Source: Treponema saccharophilum DSM 2985 (GTDB taxonomy: Bacteria; Spirochaetota; Spirochaetia; Treponematales; Treponemataceae). From it: DNA of 64,000 nt. Positions 16,380 through 25,718 of this stretch are shown piece by piece; the first letter of the stretch is position 1; each line of letters opens with the position of its first letter. Location: positions 89,557-153,556 of the forward strand of contig NZ_AGRW01000050.1 in NCBI RefSeq assembly GCF_000255555.1, written 5' to 3'. Both the position numbers and the translations under genes were made by a program. Below the pieces are notes generated by a model. The model had not been told where the DNA came from. It did no database searches and saw nothing but the letters and a program-made list of their open reading frames with translations.

Positions 16380-18125
16380 TCAGCTCAAACCTTCGGCGAT
16401 GTTCTTCAGAGCCTGCGAGGCGCTCGATATTTTGTTCGTTGCCTGCGAGAAATTTTCGACGCCGGCTGAAATTTGCTTCAGCGTCATGAGAATCTGCTCT
16501 GTCGCGGAAGTCTGCTGCTTTATGATTGCGGTTATTTTCTCGGCGCGCTCCGCGGTGATTTCGCTCGCGTTTTTCATGCTCGCGAATTTGTCTTCCAGCA
16601 TGTTCGCCCGCTCGACGCCTCCCGCGATTTCGGCGGTGCCGCTTTCGCTCATGATGATGAGCGTGTCGGAGCTTTTCTCGATTTCGCCGATTTTGCTTTT
16701 GATTTCCTTCGTCCCGTCGATGATTCCGTCTGCAAGGCGGCGGATTTCTGTCGCGACAATATGGAAATTCTTTCCCGCCTCACCCGCGCTCGACGCCTCA
16801 AGCTCGGCATTGAAAGCGATAATCTTCGCCTGGTCCGCGACGGAATTGATGAGAGTGACGATGTCCCAGATGTTCGTGATTTTCTCGCCGAGCTCCCGAA
16901 TTCCCTCGATTGTCATCGTGTTTGCCTCGGCAATTTTGTGGAGCTGCGACACGTTTCCCTCGATAAGGTCGACGCCCTCCGCGATGTCGCCGTTTGTTTT
17001 GAGCGCGAGCGACGAGACGTCGGTAATTTTCGTCGATATGTCCTCGCTCAGCAGCGCGCAGTCCTCCATCGTCGCGACGATTTCCTTGACGGCAGCGCTC
17101 TGCTCCTGCGCCGTGCTCGCGTTCTCCTGTGCGGACACGGCGAGGTTCTGCGTTTCGTCGTAAATCTGCTTTCCGATTCCTTTCTCGCCCTTTCTCATTC
17201 CTTTTATCATCGAAACATTGAGGACGGAGGCAAAAATGCTGAACACGAACAGGATGAGAACGAACAGGATGATTTTCCGCATCGTCGCGCCGGAAAAATC
17301 AGTAATCGGTCCCTCGACGACAATATACCACGGAGTCGCGCCGATTCTCCCCGACGCAAAATACCGTCCGTCGGAAATGAGGGCATGGAGGTTCCCGTCG
17401 AGGTATTCCGAGGCGGAAAACGGCGAATCCGCAAAATAATTCGCCTTGGTGACCTTCGACTCGTCCTCGTTCGTAAGGTACGTCCCGTCGGAAAGTAGGA
17501 GATATATCTTTCCGTGCTCCGACACCGAGACGGACGAAACCATGTCCGCCAAATCCTTCATCAGAAGGTCGACGGCAACGACACCCGCAAATTTTCCGTC
17601 GGCATCCTTGACTTTGTGCGACAAGCTCACGCACAGCCCTCCGGTCATATCGTCTATGTACGGGCTTTCGTAGCAGAAACCGTCATTGTTCCGGCTTTCT
17701 ATGAACCAGGGGCGTTTCTGCGGAACCCAGTCATCGGGCGGCGTCCAGTCGGATGAATCGACGTAGAATCCGTCCGGCTCGAATCGCGATTCCGCCGTGG
17801 CAAAATAAAAGGAAAGGGAATACGTGATGTTTTCCGCGAACCCGTGCACGAGCGCGTCGAGGACGTCCTTCTCCTGGGAGGTGCGGAAAAGAATGACGAA
17901 ATCGTTGATGTTTATGAGGGCAGGCGCAATATAATCCGTGATTTTCCCGTTCAGCTCCGCGATTGCGCCTTTAGACTCGCTGATGACGAACCGGTTCGTC
18001 TGAATTTTCGACACCGCGAGGAACACGAACCCCGAAACGAACGTAACGAGAAGAAGCGGCATGAGCGCGCCGAAGAACAGCCTCCGCAGCTTCCGTTTTG
18101 CATTCTCATCTTTTTTACCTGACAT
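16380..18125 (-). CDS. Methyl-accepting chemotaxis protein, dCache type
   Basis: A 581-residue chemoreceptor. Residues 17-38 are the first membrane helix. About 40-275 form a periplasmic dCache sensor with WVPQKRPWF, YIDDMTGGLCVSLSHKVKD and FAGVVAVDLL, typical of amino-acid-binding Cache domains. A second membrane helix lies near 285-307. The cytoplasmic signalling domain includes QAKIIAFNAELEASSAGEAG, the conserved hairpin tip that binds CheA/CheW. No HAMP domain is evident between the membrane and the signalling region, which is unusual. GGGGAAA precedes the ATG. It lies near two amino-acid transporters, so an amino-acid ligand is plausible. Confidence 0.92.
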   Translation of the reverse strand: MSGKKDENAKRKLRRLFFGALMPLLLVTFVSGFVFLAVSKIQTNRFVISESKGAIAELNGKITDYIAPALININDFVILFRTSQEKDVLDALVHGFAENITYSLSFYFATAESRFEPDGFYVDSSDWTPPDDWVPQKRPWFIESRNNDGFCYESPYIDDMTGGLCVSLSHKVKDADGKFAGVVAVDLLMKDLADMVSSVSVSEHGKIYLLLSDGTYLTNEDESKVTKANYFADSPFSASEYLDGNLHALISDGRYFASGRIGATPWYIVVEGPITDFSGATMRKIILFVLILFVFSIFASVLNVSMIKGMRKGEKGIGKQIYDETQNLAVSAQENASTAQEQSAAVKEIVATMEDCALLSEDISTKITDVSSLALKTNGDIAEGVDLIEGNVSQLHKIAEANTMTIEGIRELGEKITNIWDIVTLINSVADQAKIIAFNAELEASSAGEAGKNFHIVATEIRRLADGIIDGTKEIKSKIGEIEKSSDTLIIMSESGTAEIAGGVERANMLEDKFASMKNASEITAERAEKITAIIKQQTSATEQILMTLKQISAGVENFSQATNKISSASQALKNIAEGLS

Positions 18126-18299
18126 TTACATTTCCCCTTTTTTTAATGACGATTTCAAGGCTTCCTGTTCCAAAAACGCGTGTTTCCGAACAGGTTTCAT
18201 TATGTTTCCGACGGCGATTTTTTTCAATCGCCCTCCCCTCTTTTTCGGCAATTGTGGCGAAAAGGGATAAAAACTGATATTTTGTTTTCGGGGAGAGAA

Positions 18300-18611
18300 A
18301 TGAAAGGCGGATTTTTGAAACTGGGACTGGCGCATGCCGCATTCCTTTTTGTCGTGGCCCTCGTCTGCGCCGTGTTCGCGTTTGTCTCGGAAACTGTGTG
18401 GCGGCAACAGAGTTTTGCGCGGGAATTTTTCTTTGTGTTCTTCTGGTTCTCTTGGGTCGTCTTCATCCCGCTTTTCTCCGTTATCACGCTCGTCTCGTGG
18501 ATAATCTGCAAAATCCGCGGAAAAACCTTTCCCCTTCCCGGAAAAATCGCGTTCTTTGCCGGTTTTCCGCTCGAATTCTTCGCGTTCGTAATGTACTGCG
18601 CTTTCTTTTGA
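18300..18611 (+). CDS. Small hypothetical membrane protein
   Basis: A 103-residue protein with GGGAGAG before ATG 18300. Three hydrophobic segments lie at about 8-30, 43-65 and 78-100. It is transcribed divergently from the chemoreceptor, with a hairpin GGCGAT-N8-ATCGCC at 18213-18232 between them. Its 109-residue counterpart at 46433 is similar in layout only. Function unknown. Confidence 0.6.
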   Translation: MKGGFLKLGLAHAAFLFVVALVCAVFAFVSETVWRQQSFAREFFFVFFWFSWVVFIPLFSVITLVSWIICKIRGKTFPLPGKIAFFAGFPLEFFAFVMYCAFF

Positions 18612-18963
18612 AAAACGGGGGAAAGATTTTTATGAAAAATCTGTTTGAGCGGCTGTCATTCCCTTTTTCGCATCTCTTTGCATTGCCCAAATCGTCTTCT
18701 GGAAAAGATTTTTGAAAGCGAACATCAGCACATTCAAAGAAAACTGGCACAAAACAGAAACGGCAGAATAGCAGAACGAGCTTCGGAAAAACGCAAAGTC
18801 TTCATTCAGCCGGCTTTCTTCATTCAAAATACATCCACTTGCCATCATCAAAAGTACCGTTTAAATTAGCGGGACGACGCAAAGACGCTTGTTCCAAAAA
18901 GAATCCTTCGGGAATGCTTTTTTGGGGCAGGCGTTTTTTTTATGAAAAACGAAAAGGAAGAAA
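18612..18963. other. Gap with no convincing gene
   Basis: This 352-bp gap carries only a 27-codon frame at 18631-18714 (MKNLFERLSF..) with a GGGGGAAAG site; its reading shows no recognisable protein. Near 18877-18940 GACGC and GCGTT flank a TTCC...GGGAA hairpin ending in a T-run, which may be a terminator or leader structure just upstream of the PucR gene. Confidence 0.4.
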
Positions 18964-20160
18964 ATGATAACGTGCAAGGATATTCTGAAACTCAATCTTG
19001 ACGGAGTGGAGCTGGTGGCGGGCGAAAAGGGATTGGACAGGGGCGTTTCGTGGACGTACCTCTGCCAGACGCGCCCGTATGCGGACCACATGAGCCGCGG
19101 GAATTTCGCGCTCATCGTCGTCGATTACGTGCGGTTCGACATGAAGGAAGCAGTCGATTCCGCGCACGAGCTTTACGAGCTTGGAATAAGCGGGCTTGGC
19201 GTTTCCGTAATGGAAGACAGGGAAACATTGCCGGCGGAGCTTGTGGAATGGGCGGACGAGGTGAACATTCCGCTGTTTTACGTCAGGTGGGAAGGCGCGA
19301 GCTTTGTGGACATCGACCAGAGCATCGGAAAAATACTTCTTGCAGATGAAATCAAAATAAAGAAGACGGGCGATTATCTTTACAACTTGCTTTTCGGGTA
19401 CGACATCAACGAGCGTTATGTGGAAAAGATTTCCGCGCAGTTCAGCCTCGATTTTTCAAAGCCGTACAGGGTCGGAATCATCGTCGTTGACAGAACATAC
19501 GGCGTGAACCTTGAGACTGACGAGCACAATTATGAATATTACGCGAACTGCCTGAACCGCGACGTAGAGAACATGGAATGCCGTCCGCTTTTCATGAAAT
19601 TCCTCAACAAATTCGTTCTTCTTTTTGAGGAGAAGCAGGACAAATCCGCGGAAAGAGAAATCGAGAAAGTCCTCAAGAATCTGGACGAGCTTCCGCGTTT
19701 CAAGGGGAACATCCGAAGCACGTGCATTCTGGGGCCGGTCTGCTCGAATCCTGCCGATTTGTCAAAAAGCTACCAGCAGGCAAAGAATCTCATTCCGAAA
19801 AAGGACTACCTTCCGCATTCACGCAACAGGAAAGTGATAAGCGCGAGCGTTCTCGGCCTGTACAAATTCATGTTCAGCAGCGGAAACCAGGCGGAGATTT
19901 TCGACTACTGCACGGAAAAGCTGCTCCCCCTTGAAGCCTACGACCACGCGAACGGAACAGACCTCGTGGAAACGTGCTGGGCGTATTACCTGAACGGATT
20001 TTCTGTTTCCGCGACGGCAGACGATTTGTTCATCCATAGGAATTCGATGCAGTACAGGCTGAACAAAATCGAGGAACTGCTCGGCTTTTCGCTTGACGAC
20101 TCAATCGAATTCCTTGATATCCTGAACTGCATTTATGTGAAGAAAATGATGTTTGTCTAA
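18964..20160 (+). CDS. PucR family transcriptional regulator
   Basis: A 398-residue cytosolic regulator. The N-terminal PucR domain covers about 5-125 (DGVELVAGEKGLDRGVSW near the start). The centre is a GGDEF-like degenerate CdaR region. The C-terminal PucR helix-turn-helix covers about 335-395 (SVSATADDLFIHRNSMQYRL). PucR/CdaR regulators usually activate nearby catabolic or transport genes in response to nitrogen compounds. It is directly upstream of, and codirectional with, an amino-acid ABC transporter and an aminotransferase, the likely targets. AGGAAGAAA precedes the ATG. Confidence 0.9.
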   Translation: MITCKDILKLNLDGVELVAGEKGLDRGVSWTYLCQTRPYADHMSRGNFALIVVDYVRFDMKEAVDSAHELYELGISGLGVSVMEDRETLPAELVEWADEVNIPLFYVRWEGASFVDIDQSIGKILLADEIKIKKTGDYLYNLLFGYDINERYVEKISAQFSLDFSKPYRVGIIVVDRTYGVNLETDEHNYEYYANCLNRDVENMECRPLFMKFLNKFVLLFEEKQDKSAEREIEKVLKNLDELPRFKGNIRSTCILGPVCSNPADLSKSYQQAKNLIPKKDYLPHSRNRKVISASVLGLYKFMFSSGNQAEIFDYCTEKLLPLEAYDHANGTDLVETCWAYYLNGFSVSATADDLFIHRNSMQYRLNKIEELLGFSLDDSIEFLDILNCIYVKKMMFV

Positions 20161-20162
20161 TT

Positions 20163-20181
20163 TGCACATTTTGGTTGTGCA
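20163..20181. promoter_or_regulatory. Inverted repeat TGCACA-N7-TGTGCA
   Basis: A perfect 6-bp inverted repeat with 7-bp centre begins 2 bp after the PucR stop and about 120 bp before the transporter operon. It could be a PucR operator or just a 3' hairpin; no second copy was found to support the operator reading. Confidence 0.3.
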
Positions 20182-20236
20182 GAATGAACAATGAAATGAT
20201 TTTTGCAGATTGGTAGATTATAAACATCAAAAGCAA

Positions 20237-20271
20237 AGACGCTTTGGAAAAAGTCCGAAGCGTCTTTTTTT
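20237..20271 (+). terminator. Rho-independent terminator after the PucR gene
   Basis: AGACGCTT pairs with AAGCGTCT around a 13-nt loop, followed directly by a run of T. It lies 77 bp after the PucR stop and 33 bp before the transporter start, so it separates the regulator from the transporter operon or acts as an attenuator for it. Confidence 0.8.
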
Positions 20272-20303
20272 ATGCGAACATCAATTTTTAGCGAGGTGAG
20301 AAA

Positions 20304-21182
20304 ATGAAAAAATCAAGAATTGCAGAATTTGCAGGAAGAACGGCATTGGCATTGGCTCTTGTTTCGACGGTGGCTTTCACGGGTTGTAAAGATAAAAATA
20401 CGGCATCTTCAAAGCCGGTTCTCAGGGTCGGAATGGAATGCGCGTACGCTCCGTTCAACTGGACGCAGACTTCGGACAAGACACAGGACGGAACGCCGGC
20501 AATCCCGATATTCAGCGAGAAATACTACGCATACGGCTACGACGTTGCAGTCGCGAAAATGCTCGCCGACCATCTCGGAATGGATCTGGAGATTCACAAA
20601 AGCGAATGGTCTTCGATCGGAATCAGCATGGACGTAGGAGACTACGACTGCATCATCGCCGGCATGGGAAAAACTCCTGAGCGCGAGCTTGCTTATTCGT
20701 TCACCACTCCGTACTACTACCGCGACAACTGCATCGTCGTGAAGGCGGACGGAGCTTTTGCGGACGTAAAGGGATTGAGCGACATGGCAGGAAAAGACGC
20801 ACGCGTTACGACTCAGCTTGGAACCGGCTGGATTCCGCTTCTTGAGCAGATTCCTGGCGGCATAAAATCGGGAAACTTCGAGACGACTTCCGAATGCTTC
20901 ATGGCGGTGTCGAACGGAGTTGCCGACGTTGCAATCGTTGACCTTCCGACTGCGCAGAGCGCGCTTATGACGAACAAGGGCTTGAAAATCATCCAGCTCG
21001 ACAAGGCTGACGGCTTCGTTGGCGACGGACCTATGGTGAATGTCTGCATCGCGACACGCAAGGACGACACGAAACTCCGCGACAAGCTCCAGAAGGCGAT
21101 GGACGAGCTTGGCTGGAACGACAAGGCAAAGATGGACGCTCTGATGGAAAAATCAATCACGCAGCAGCCTGCGGCAAACTAA
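20304..21182 (+). CDS. Amino-acid ABC transporter substrate-binding lipoprotein
   Basis: A 292-residue solute-binding protein of the SBP_bac_3 family that delivers an amino acid to the permease. The lipoprotein signal ends in FTGC (Cys27 region). Mature signatures include LRVGMECAYAPFNW, YGYDVAVAKMLADHLGMDL and CIIAGMGKTPERELAYSFTTPYY. The inserted Pro- and Ser-rich loop after APFNW is longer than usual. GAGGTGAG precedes the ATG. First gene of a five-gene transporter-aminotransferase cluster; the exact ligand cannot be read from sequence. Confidence 0.92.
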   Translation: MKKSRIAEFAGRTALALALVSTVAFTGCKDKNTASSKPVLRVGMECAYAPFNWTQTSDKTQDGTPAIPIFSEKYYAYGYDVAVAKMLADHLGMDLEIHKSEWSSIGISMDVGDYDCIIAGMGKTPERELAYSFTTPYYYRDNCIVVKADGAFADVKGLSDMAGKDARVTTQLGTGWIPLLEQIPGGIKSGNFETTSECFMAVSNGVADVAIVDLPTAQSALMTNKGLKIIQLDKADGFVGDGPMVNVCIATRKDDTKLRDKLQKAMDELGWNDKAKMDALMEKSITQQPAAN

Positions 21183-21261
21183 AAAGTTTCGGCAGGAATC
21201 ATCCAGAAAAAAAATCAAACGACAATCGAAAAAATGATTCCTGCCTGTTTTCGGAGAAAAA

Positions 21262-22023
21262 ATGGAAACAAGCCCTACAAACACATTCGGCTGGGTATTC
21301 TTTCTGGCTCAGAAATACTCGGATATGTTCATAGAAGGAACATTGATTACGCTCTACATTGCCGTTGTCGGCACGATTCTGGGATTCGTCCTCGGATTCC
21401 TGATTGGCGTAGTTCAGGATTCCGAAATCAGCCAGCACGACAATCCGGTGAAAAAGACATTCATGCGCTGCATGAAAGGCATCACGACAGTCTACGTCGA
21501 AATCTTCCGCGACACCCCGATGATTGTCCAGGCGATGATTATCTATTACGGCTTGCGGCAGACGAGCGTGGGCGCGCACATGACGGCGGTTTTCGCAGGA
21601 ATCCTCGTCACGGTTCTGAACACGGGCGCGTACATGGCGGAGACAGTCCGCGGCGGAATCGGCTCAATCGACAAAGGACAGAGGGAAGGCGCATGGGCGA
21701 TGGGAATGAGCCCGATAAAGACGATGATTTATGTCGTTCTTCCGCAGGCGTTCAAGAACATCATCCCCGAAATGGCAAACATGTTCCTTACGAACCTGAA
21801 AATGACTTCCGTTCTGAATGTCATCGCCGTAAAAGAGCTTTTCATGGCGGCAAAGACTGTGGGCGGAAACTACTACAAATACTTCGAGTCGTACCTTGTA
21901 ATCGCGGCAATCTATTTCGTCCTGTGCTTCATCTTCAACAAGCTATTCAACTTCATGGAAAAGAGAATGGCTGACAAGGCAGATTACGTCCTCGCAGTCG
22001 AATACCTCAACGATGATGACTGA
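21262..22023 (+). CDS. Amino-acid ABC transporter permease (HisM/GlnP type)
   Basis: A 253-residue inner-membrane permease with five predicted membrane helices. The His/Glu/Gln-type permease signature is clear: YVEIFRDTPMIVQAMIIYYG and the EAA loop KGQREGAWAMGMSPIKTMIY.. that contacts the ATPase. It begins 79 bp after the binding-protein gene with CGGAG before ATG 21262, and is followed by the ATPase gene at 22069. The N-terminus has a short extra segment before the first helix. Confidence 0.93.
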   Translation: METSPTNTFGWVFFLAQKYSDMFIEGTLITLYIAVVGTILGFVLGFLIGVVQDSEISQHDNPVKKTFMRCMKGITTVYVEIFRDTPMIVQAMIIYYGLRQTSVGAHMTAVFAGILVTVLNTGAYMAETVRGGIGSIDKGQREGAWAMGMSPIKTMIYVVLPQAFKNIIPEMANMFLTNLKMTSVLNVIAVKELFMAAKTVGGNYYKYFESYLVIAAIYFVLCFIFNKLFNFMEKRMADKADYVLAVEYLNDDD

Positions 22024-22068
22024 TGATGAGCGACGAAGAATAGCGAAGACCAATCAGGAGGAGGAAAA

Positions 22069-22809
22069 ATGGCGGAGAAAATAATCGAAATCAAGGATTT
22101 GAGCAAATCGTTCGGGAAGCATGAGGTTCTTCGGAAAATCGACATAGACATCGAGAAAGGGGAAATCATCTGCATTCTCGGCTCGTCGGGAAGCGGAAAA
22201 TCGACATTGCTCCGTTGCATCAACAAGCTTGAGCGGCAGACATCAGGCAAAGTCCTGTTCCACGGAAAGGAAGTCCGCGACGTTCAGAAGGACATAAACA
22301 CGTTCCGCTCAAAAGTGGGAATGTGCTTCCAGTCGTTCAATCTTTTCAACAACTACACTGTCCTTGAGAACTGTATGCTCTGCACGAGAAAAGTGCTTCA
22401 TCTTTCAAAGGAAGAATCGTTCCAGCGCGCAATCAAGCACCTAAAGGAAGTCGGAATGGCTCCTTACATAAACGCAAAGCCTGCGCAGCTGAGCGGCGGT
22501 CAGAAGCAGCGCGTCGCAATCGCAAGAAGTTTGTGCATGAATCCAGAAGTCCTTCTTTTTGACGAGCCGACATCCGCGCTCGACCCGGAAATGGTGGGCG
22601 AAGTTCTGAGCACGATGAAGGAACTTGCGAAGACGGGACTTACGATGGTGATTGTGACTCACGAAATGGGTTTTGCACGGGACGTAAGCACGCGGACAAT
22701 CTTCATGGATCAGGGATATGTCGCGGAAGACGCGCCTCCGGCAAAGTTCTTCTCGAACCCGTCGAATCCGAGGTCGAGGGAATTCCTCAAGCGGTATCTG
22801 GAAGGCTAA
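22069..22809 (+). CDS. Amino-acid ABC transporter ATP-binding protein (GlnQ type)
   Basis: A 246-residue ATPase energising uptake with the permease at 21262. Walker A is GSSGSGKST, the Q-loop lies in [11 protein letters not shown], the signature is [15 protein letters not shown], Walker B is [13 protein letters not shown] and the switch histidine is in [11 protein letters not shown]. All motifs are intact. AGGAGGAGG lies before the ATG. It is followed 15 bp later by a cytidylate-kinase-like gene, so all are probably one transcript. Confidence 0.95.
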   Translation: MAEKIIEIKDLSKSFGKHEVLRKIDIDIEKGEIICILGSSGSGKSTLLRCINKLERQTSGKVLFHGKEVRDVQKDINTFRSKVGMCFQSFNLFNNYTVLENCMLCTRKVLHLSKEESFQRAIKHLKEVGMAPYINAKPAQLSGGQKQRVAIARSLCMNPEVLLFDEPTSALDPEMVGEVLSTMKELAKTGLTMVIVTHEMGFARDVSTRTIFMDQGYVAEDAPPAKFFSNPSNPRSREFLKRYLEG

Positions 22810-22824
22810 AAAAAGGGGTGAAAA

Positions 22825-23475
22825 ATGGCAGAAACAGGAAATGAACAGGAACATTTTGTGGTGACATTCGCACGCGGATTCGGAACTGGCGGAAAGGAAA
22901 TCGCATCGAAGCTTGCGAAGGAGCTTGGAATCCACTGTTACGAGAACAGAATCCTCACGCTCGCAAGCCAGATGAGCGGCCTTGACGAGGAAATTTTCCG
23001 CGAAGTCGATGAGAAAATCAGGAACAAAGGCGGATTCGCAAGTTTTTTGCGCGGGCTTCCGAAAGCGAAAAGCTACATCGCACGGAACGAGAAATTCGTG
23101 AGCGACGACAAGCTCTTCGAATACCAGAGCAAGATTATCGAAAACCTCGCGGAAACCGAAAGCTGCGTAATCGTCGGAAAATGCGCGGATTACGTCCTAC
23201 GCGGGAACCCGAGGGTCGTGAGCGTGTACATCGAGGCACCGAGGGCATTCTGCCTGAAGCGCACCATGGAAAAGATGGGCGTGACCGAGGAAGTCGCGGC
23301 GGCGACAATCACGCAGACAGACAAATTCCGCGCCGACTATTACGAATACTACACGGGCGGAAATTACTGGACGAACCCGGTGAACTACGACATCACGCTC
23401 AACAGCGAGAAAGTCGGAATCGAAGGCTGCGTCGATATGGTGAAGCATCTGCTTGAACTGAAAGGCTTAATCTGA
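22825..23475 (+). CDS. Cytidylate-kinase-like protein (PF13189 type)
   Basis: A 216-residue P-loop kinase-like protein. FARGFGTGGKEIASKLA near residues 13-29 is the modified P-loop of the Cytidylate_kin2 family, followed by Tyr/Glu residues and VIVGKCADYVL and VYIEAPRAFCLKR with the lid arginines. These proteins are common beside transporters and membrane genes in anaerobes; the phosphorylated substrate is not established and may not be CMP. GGGGTG lies before the ATG. Placement between the transporter and the aminotransferase suggests a role in the same regulon. Confidence 0.85.
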   Translation: MAETGNEQEHFVVTFARGFGTGGKEIASKLAKELGIHCYENRILTLASQMSGLDEEIFREVDEKIRNKGGFASFLRGLPKAKSYIARNEKFVSDDKLFEYQSKIIENLAETESCVIVGKCADYVLRGNPRVVSVYIEAPRAFCLKRTMEKMGVTEEVAAATITQTDKFRADYYEYYTGGNYWTNPVNYDITLNSEKVGIEGCVDMVKHLLELKGLI

Positions 23476-23525
23476 AAAACACAAATCAGCTGACAACAAA
23501 TAATCAAACAATAGGGAGAAAAAAT

Positions 23526-24731
23526 ATGAAACTCAAAGACACAGGATTGACAGCTCAGGACATCAAGGACAAGGTTTCAAAATACATGATTGAAACTTAC
23601 GAACGCTTCGATTTTCTTGCGGAGACGGCAAAAGACCAGTATGTGTACGACGAGAAAGGTGAAGCGTACCTTGATTTCTATGCAGGAATCGCGGTGAACA
23701 GCGCGGGCAACTGCAACAAGAAAGTCGTGGATGCCGTAATCGACCAGGTGCAGGACATCATGCACACGTTCAACTACCCTTACACAATTCCGCAGGCACT
23801 TCTCGCGGAAAAAGTCTGCACGACAATCGGAATGGACAAAATCTTCTATCAGAACTCGGGAACGGAAGCGAACGAAGCCATGATCAAGATGGCGCGAAAA
23901 TACGGAATCGAAAAATACGGCCCGAACAAATACCACATCGTAACGGCGAAAATGGGCTTTCACGGACGAACATTCGGAGCGATGAGCGCGACAGGTCAGC
24001 CGGGAAACGGCTGCCAGGTGGGATTCGGCCCGATGACATACGGATTTTCCTACGCTCCGTACAACGACCTTGAGGCATTCAAAAACGCATGCACCGAGAA
24101 CACAATCGCAATCATGGTCGAGCCGGTGCAGGGAGAAGGCGGCGTCCATCCTGCCACAATGGAATTCATGCAGGGACTCCGCAAATTCTGCGACGAGAAA
24201 GGAATGCTTCTTCTGATTGACGAAGTCCAGACAGGCTGGTGCAGGACGGGAGCTGTTATGAGCTTCATGAACTACGGAATCAAGCCCGATATCGTCTCGA
24301 TGGCGAAAGCACTCGGCGGCGGAATGCCGATTGGCGCAATCTGCGCACGCGCGGAAGTCGCAAAAGCGTTCACGCTGGGAAGCCACGGAACGACATTCGG
24401 CGGACATCCCGTAAGCTGCGCCGCCGCCCTCGCGGAAGTCAACGAGCTTTTGGACAGGGATTTGGCAGGAAACGCGAAAAAAATGGGCGACTACTTCTCC
24501 GCAAAGCTTGGGACGCTCCCGCACATAAAGGAAGTCCGCCATCAGGGGCTTCTTGTGGGCGTTGAATTCGACGACACAATCAGCGGCGTTGACGTGAAGC
24601 ACAAATGCCTTGAAAAGCATCTTCTCATCACCGCAATCGGCGCGCACACAATCAGAATGATTCCGCCGCTCATCATCACGGAAGAGGACTGCGACAAGGC
24701 ATTCGAAATCATCAAATCGGTCGTTTCATGA
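23526..24731 (+). CDS. Class III PLP-dependent aminotransferase
   Basis: A 401-residue aminotransferase of the acetylornithine/4-aminobutyrate group. The cofactor-binding NSGTEANEAMIKMAR segment is at 110-124, Asp232 in LLIDEVQTGWCRTG contacts the pyridine nitrogen, and Lys261 in SMAKALGGGMPIGA forms the Schiff base. The length is typical. The substrate could be an omega-amino compound (ornithine, GABA, beta-alanine) and cannot be fixed here. It is the last gene of the PucR-linked cluster, with GGGAGAAAA before the ATG, and is followed by hairpins. Confidence 0.93.
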   Translation: MKLKDTGLTAQDIKDKVSKYMIETYERFDFLAETAKDQYVYDEKGEAYLDFYAGIAVNSAGNCNKKVVDAVIDQVQDIMHTFNYPYTIPQALLAEKVCTTIGMDKIFYQNSGTEANEAMIKMARKYGIEKYGPNKYHIVTAKMGFHGRTFGAMSATGQPGNGCQVGFGPMTYGFSYAPYNDLEAFKNACTENTIAIMVEPVQGEGGVHPATMEFMQGLRKFCDEKGMLLLIDEVQTGWCRTGAVMSFMNYGIKPDIVSMAKALGGGMPIGAICARAEVAKAFTLGSHGTTFGGHPVSCAAALAEVNELLDRDLAGNAKKMGDYFSAKLGTLPHIKEVRHQGLLVGVEFDDTISGVDVKHKCLEKHLLITAIGAHTIRMIPPLIITEEDCDKAFEIIKSVVS

Positions 24732-24774
24732 CATCATAAAATCTGTGGCGGTGTTACGAAAAGTATCTGCTTAA

Positions 24775-24845
24775 GGTGGCCGAGCGTCGCCGAAGCCCGT
24801 TCTTTCCCATGCAAGAAGCGGGCATTTCGACTGCGCTCGGCCACC
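24775..24845. terminator. Large hairpin between convergent operons
   Basis: GGTGGCCGAGCG and CGCTCGGCCACC form a perfect 12-bp outer stem, with an inner GCCCG/CGGGC stem inside a 47-nt interval. It lies 44 bp after the aminotransferase and before the convergent transporter, so it can fold in both transcripts. Its inner TTTCGACTGCGCTCGG resembles the tail module of the dispersed elements. Confidence 0.65.
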
Positions 24846-24868
24846 ATATTTCGACGATGAATCACAAA

Positions 24869-24924
24869 ATGCCTGAAACTCGGCATTCGGGATTCATAAA
24901 TGAACACGTGCGCTTTTCAGGCAT
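24869..24924. repeat. Inverted repeat ATGCCTGAAA/TTTTCAGGCAT
   Basis: Ten-base arms at 24869-24878 and 24914-24924 enclose about 35 bp. It lies 15 bp from the end of the convergent ATPase gene and likely terminates that operon. Confidence 0.55.
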
Positions 24925-24939
24925 AGCGGAATATGAGCG

Positions 24940-25701
24940 TCACACGGTGCTGAACCGGGAAAGGAAAGCCTTCGTGCGCTCCGTTTTCGGGTGGTTGATT
25001 ACATCGTCGGGCTTGCCCTGCTCCACGATGACGCCGCCGTCCATAAAAATGATTTCGGTGGAGATGTCGCGGGCGAACGACATTTCATGCGTGACGACGA
25101 CCATCGTCATCTTCTCGCTCGCAAGCTCCTTGATTACGGCAAGTATTTCCCCCGTAAGCTCCGGGTCGAGGGCGGAAGTCGGCTCGTCGAAAAGGAGCAC
25201 TTCCGGGTTCAGCGCAAGGGCGCGGGCGATGGACACACGCTGCTGCTGTCCGCCCGAAAGCTCGCACGGATAATTCTTCATCCGCTCGCCAAGGCCGATT
25301 CTTCGCAAAAGCTCCTCCGCTTTTTCCGTCGCCTCCTCGCGCGATTTCCGCAAAACGCGAACCTGCGGCTCGACTACGTTCTGCAGGACAGAATAATGCG
25401 GGAAAAGGTTGAAGTTCTGGAACACGAGCCCGCTTTTGAGCGTGATTTCGTGGCGGAGGCTCTTGTCAGAATACACGCCGTCGGCAACGAGCGGAAGACC
25501 GCAGATTTCAATGCTTCCGCCGCTCACGCTCTCAAGCTGGGAAACGCAGCGGAGGATTGTCGATTTTCCGCTTCCCGAAGGTCCGATTATCGAAAGGACC
25601 TGCCCCTTTTTCACCGAAAAGGAAATGTCCTTCAGGATTTCCGTTTTCCCGAACGATTTCTTCAAATTTCTAACGCCGATGATTTCATCCGTCCCGCTCA
25701 T
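24940..25701 (-). CDS. Amino-acid ABC transporter ATP-binding protein
   Basis: A 253-residue ATPase with intact Walker A (GPSGSGKST), signature [15 protein letters not shown], Walker [14 protein letters not shown] and switch [12 protein letters not shown] 25701 is chosen because AGGGGAG lies 7 bp upstream; an upstream ATG overlapping the permease stop lacks a ribosome site. It is a paralogue of the ATPase at 22069, and belongs to a second, convergent amino-acid transporter (permease 25719, binding protein 26516). Confidence 0.94.
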   Translation of the reverse strand: MSGTDEIIGVRNLKKSFGKTEILKDISFSVKKGQVLSIIGPSGSGKSTILRCVSQLESVSGGSIEICGLPLVADGVYSDKSLRHEITLKSGLVFQNFNLFPHYSVLQNVVEPQVRVLRKSREEATEKAEELLRRIGLGERMKNYPCELSGGQQQRVSIARALALNPEVLLFDEPTSALDPELTGEILAVIKELASEKMTMVVVTHEMSFARDISTEIIFMDGGVIVEQGKPDDVINHPKTERTKAFLSRFSTV

Positions 25702-25718
25702 TCCTGCACTCCCCTTCA

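Noticed and set aside
18631..18714. 27-codon gene after 18611
   Set aside because: A GGGGGAAAG site exists, but the short reading has no features and no partner; it is left as part of a gene-free gap.
23577..24647. Long antisense frame over the aminotransferase
   Set aside because: The plus-strand gene has full cofactor motifs; the opposite frame has no ribosome site or domain and reflects codon bias.
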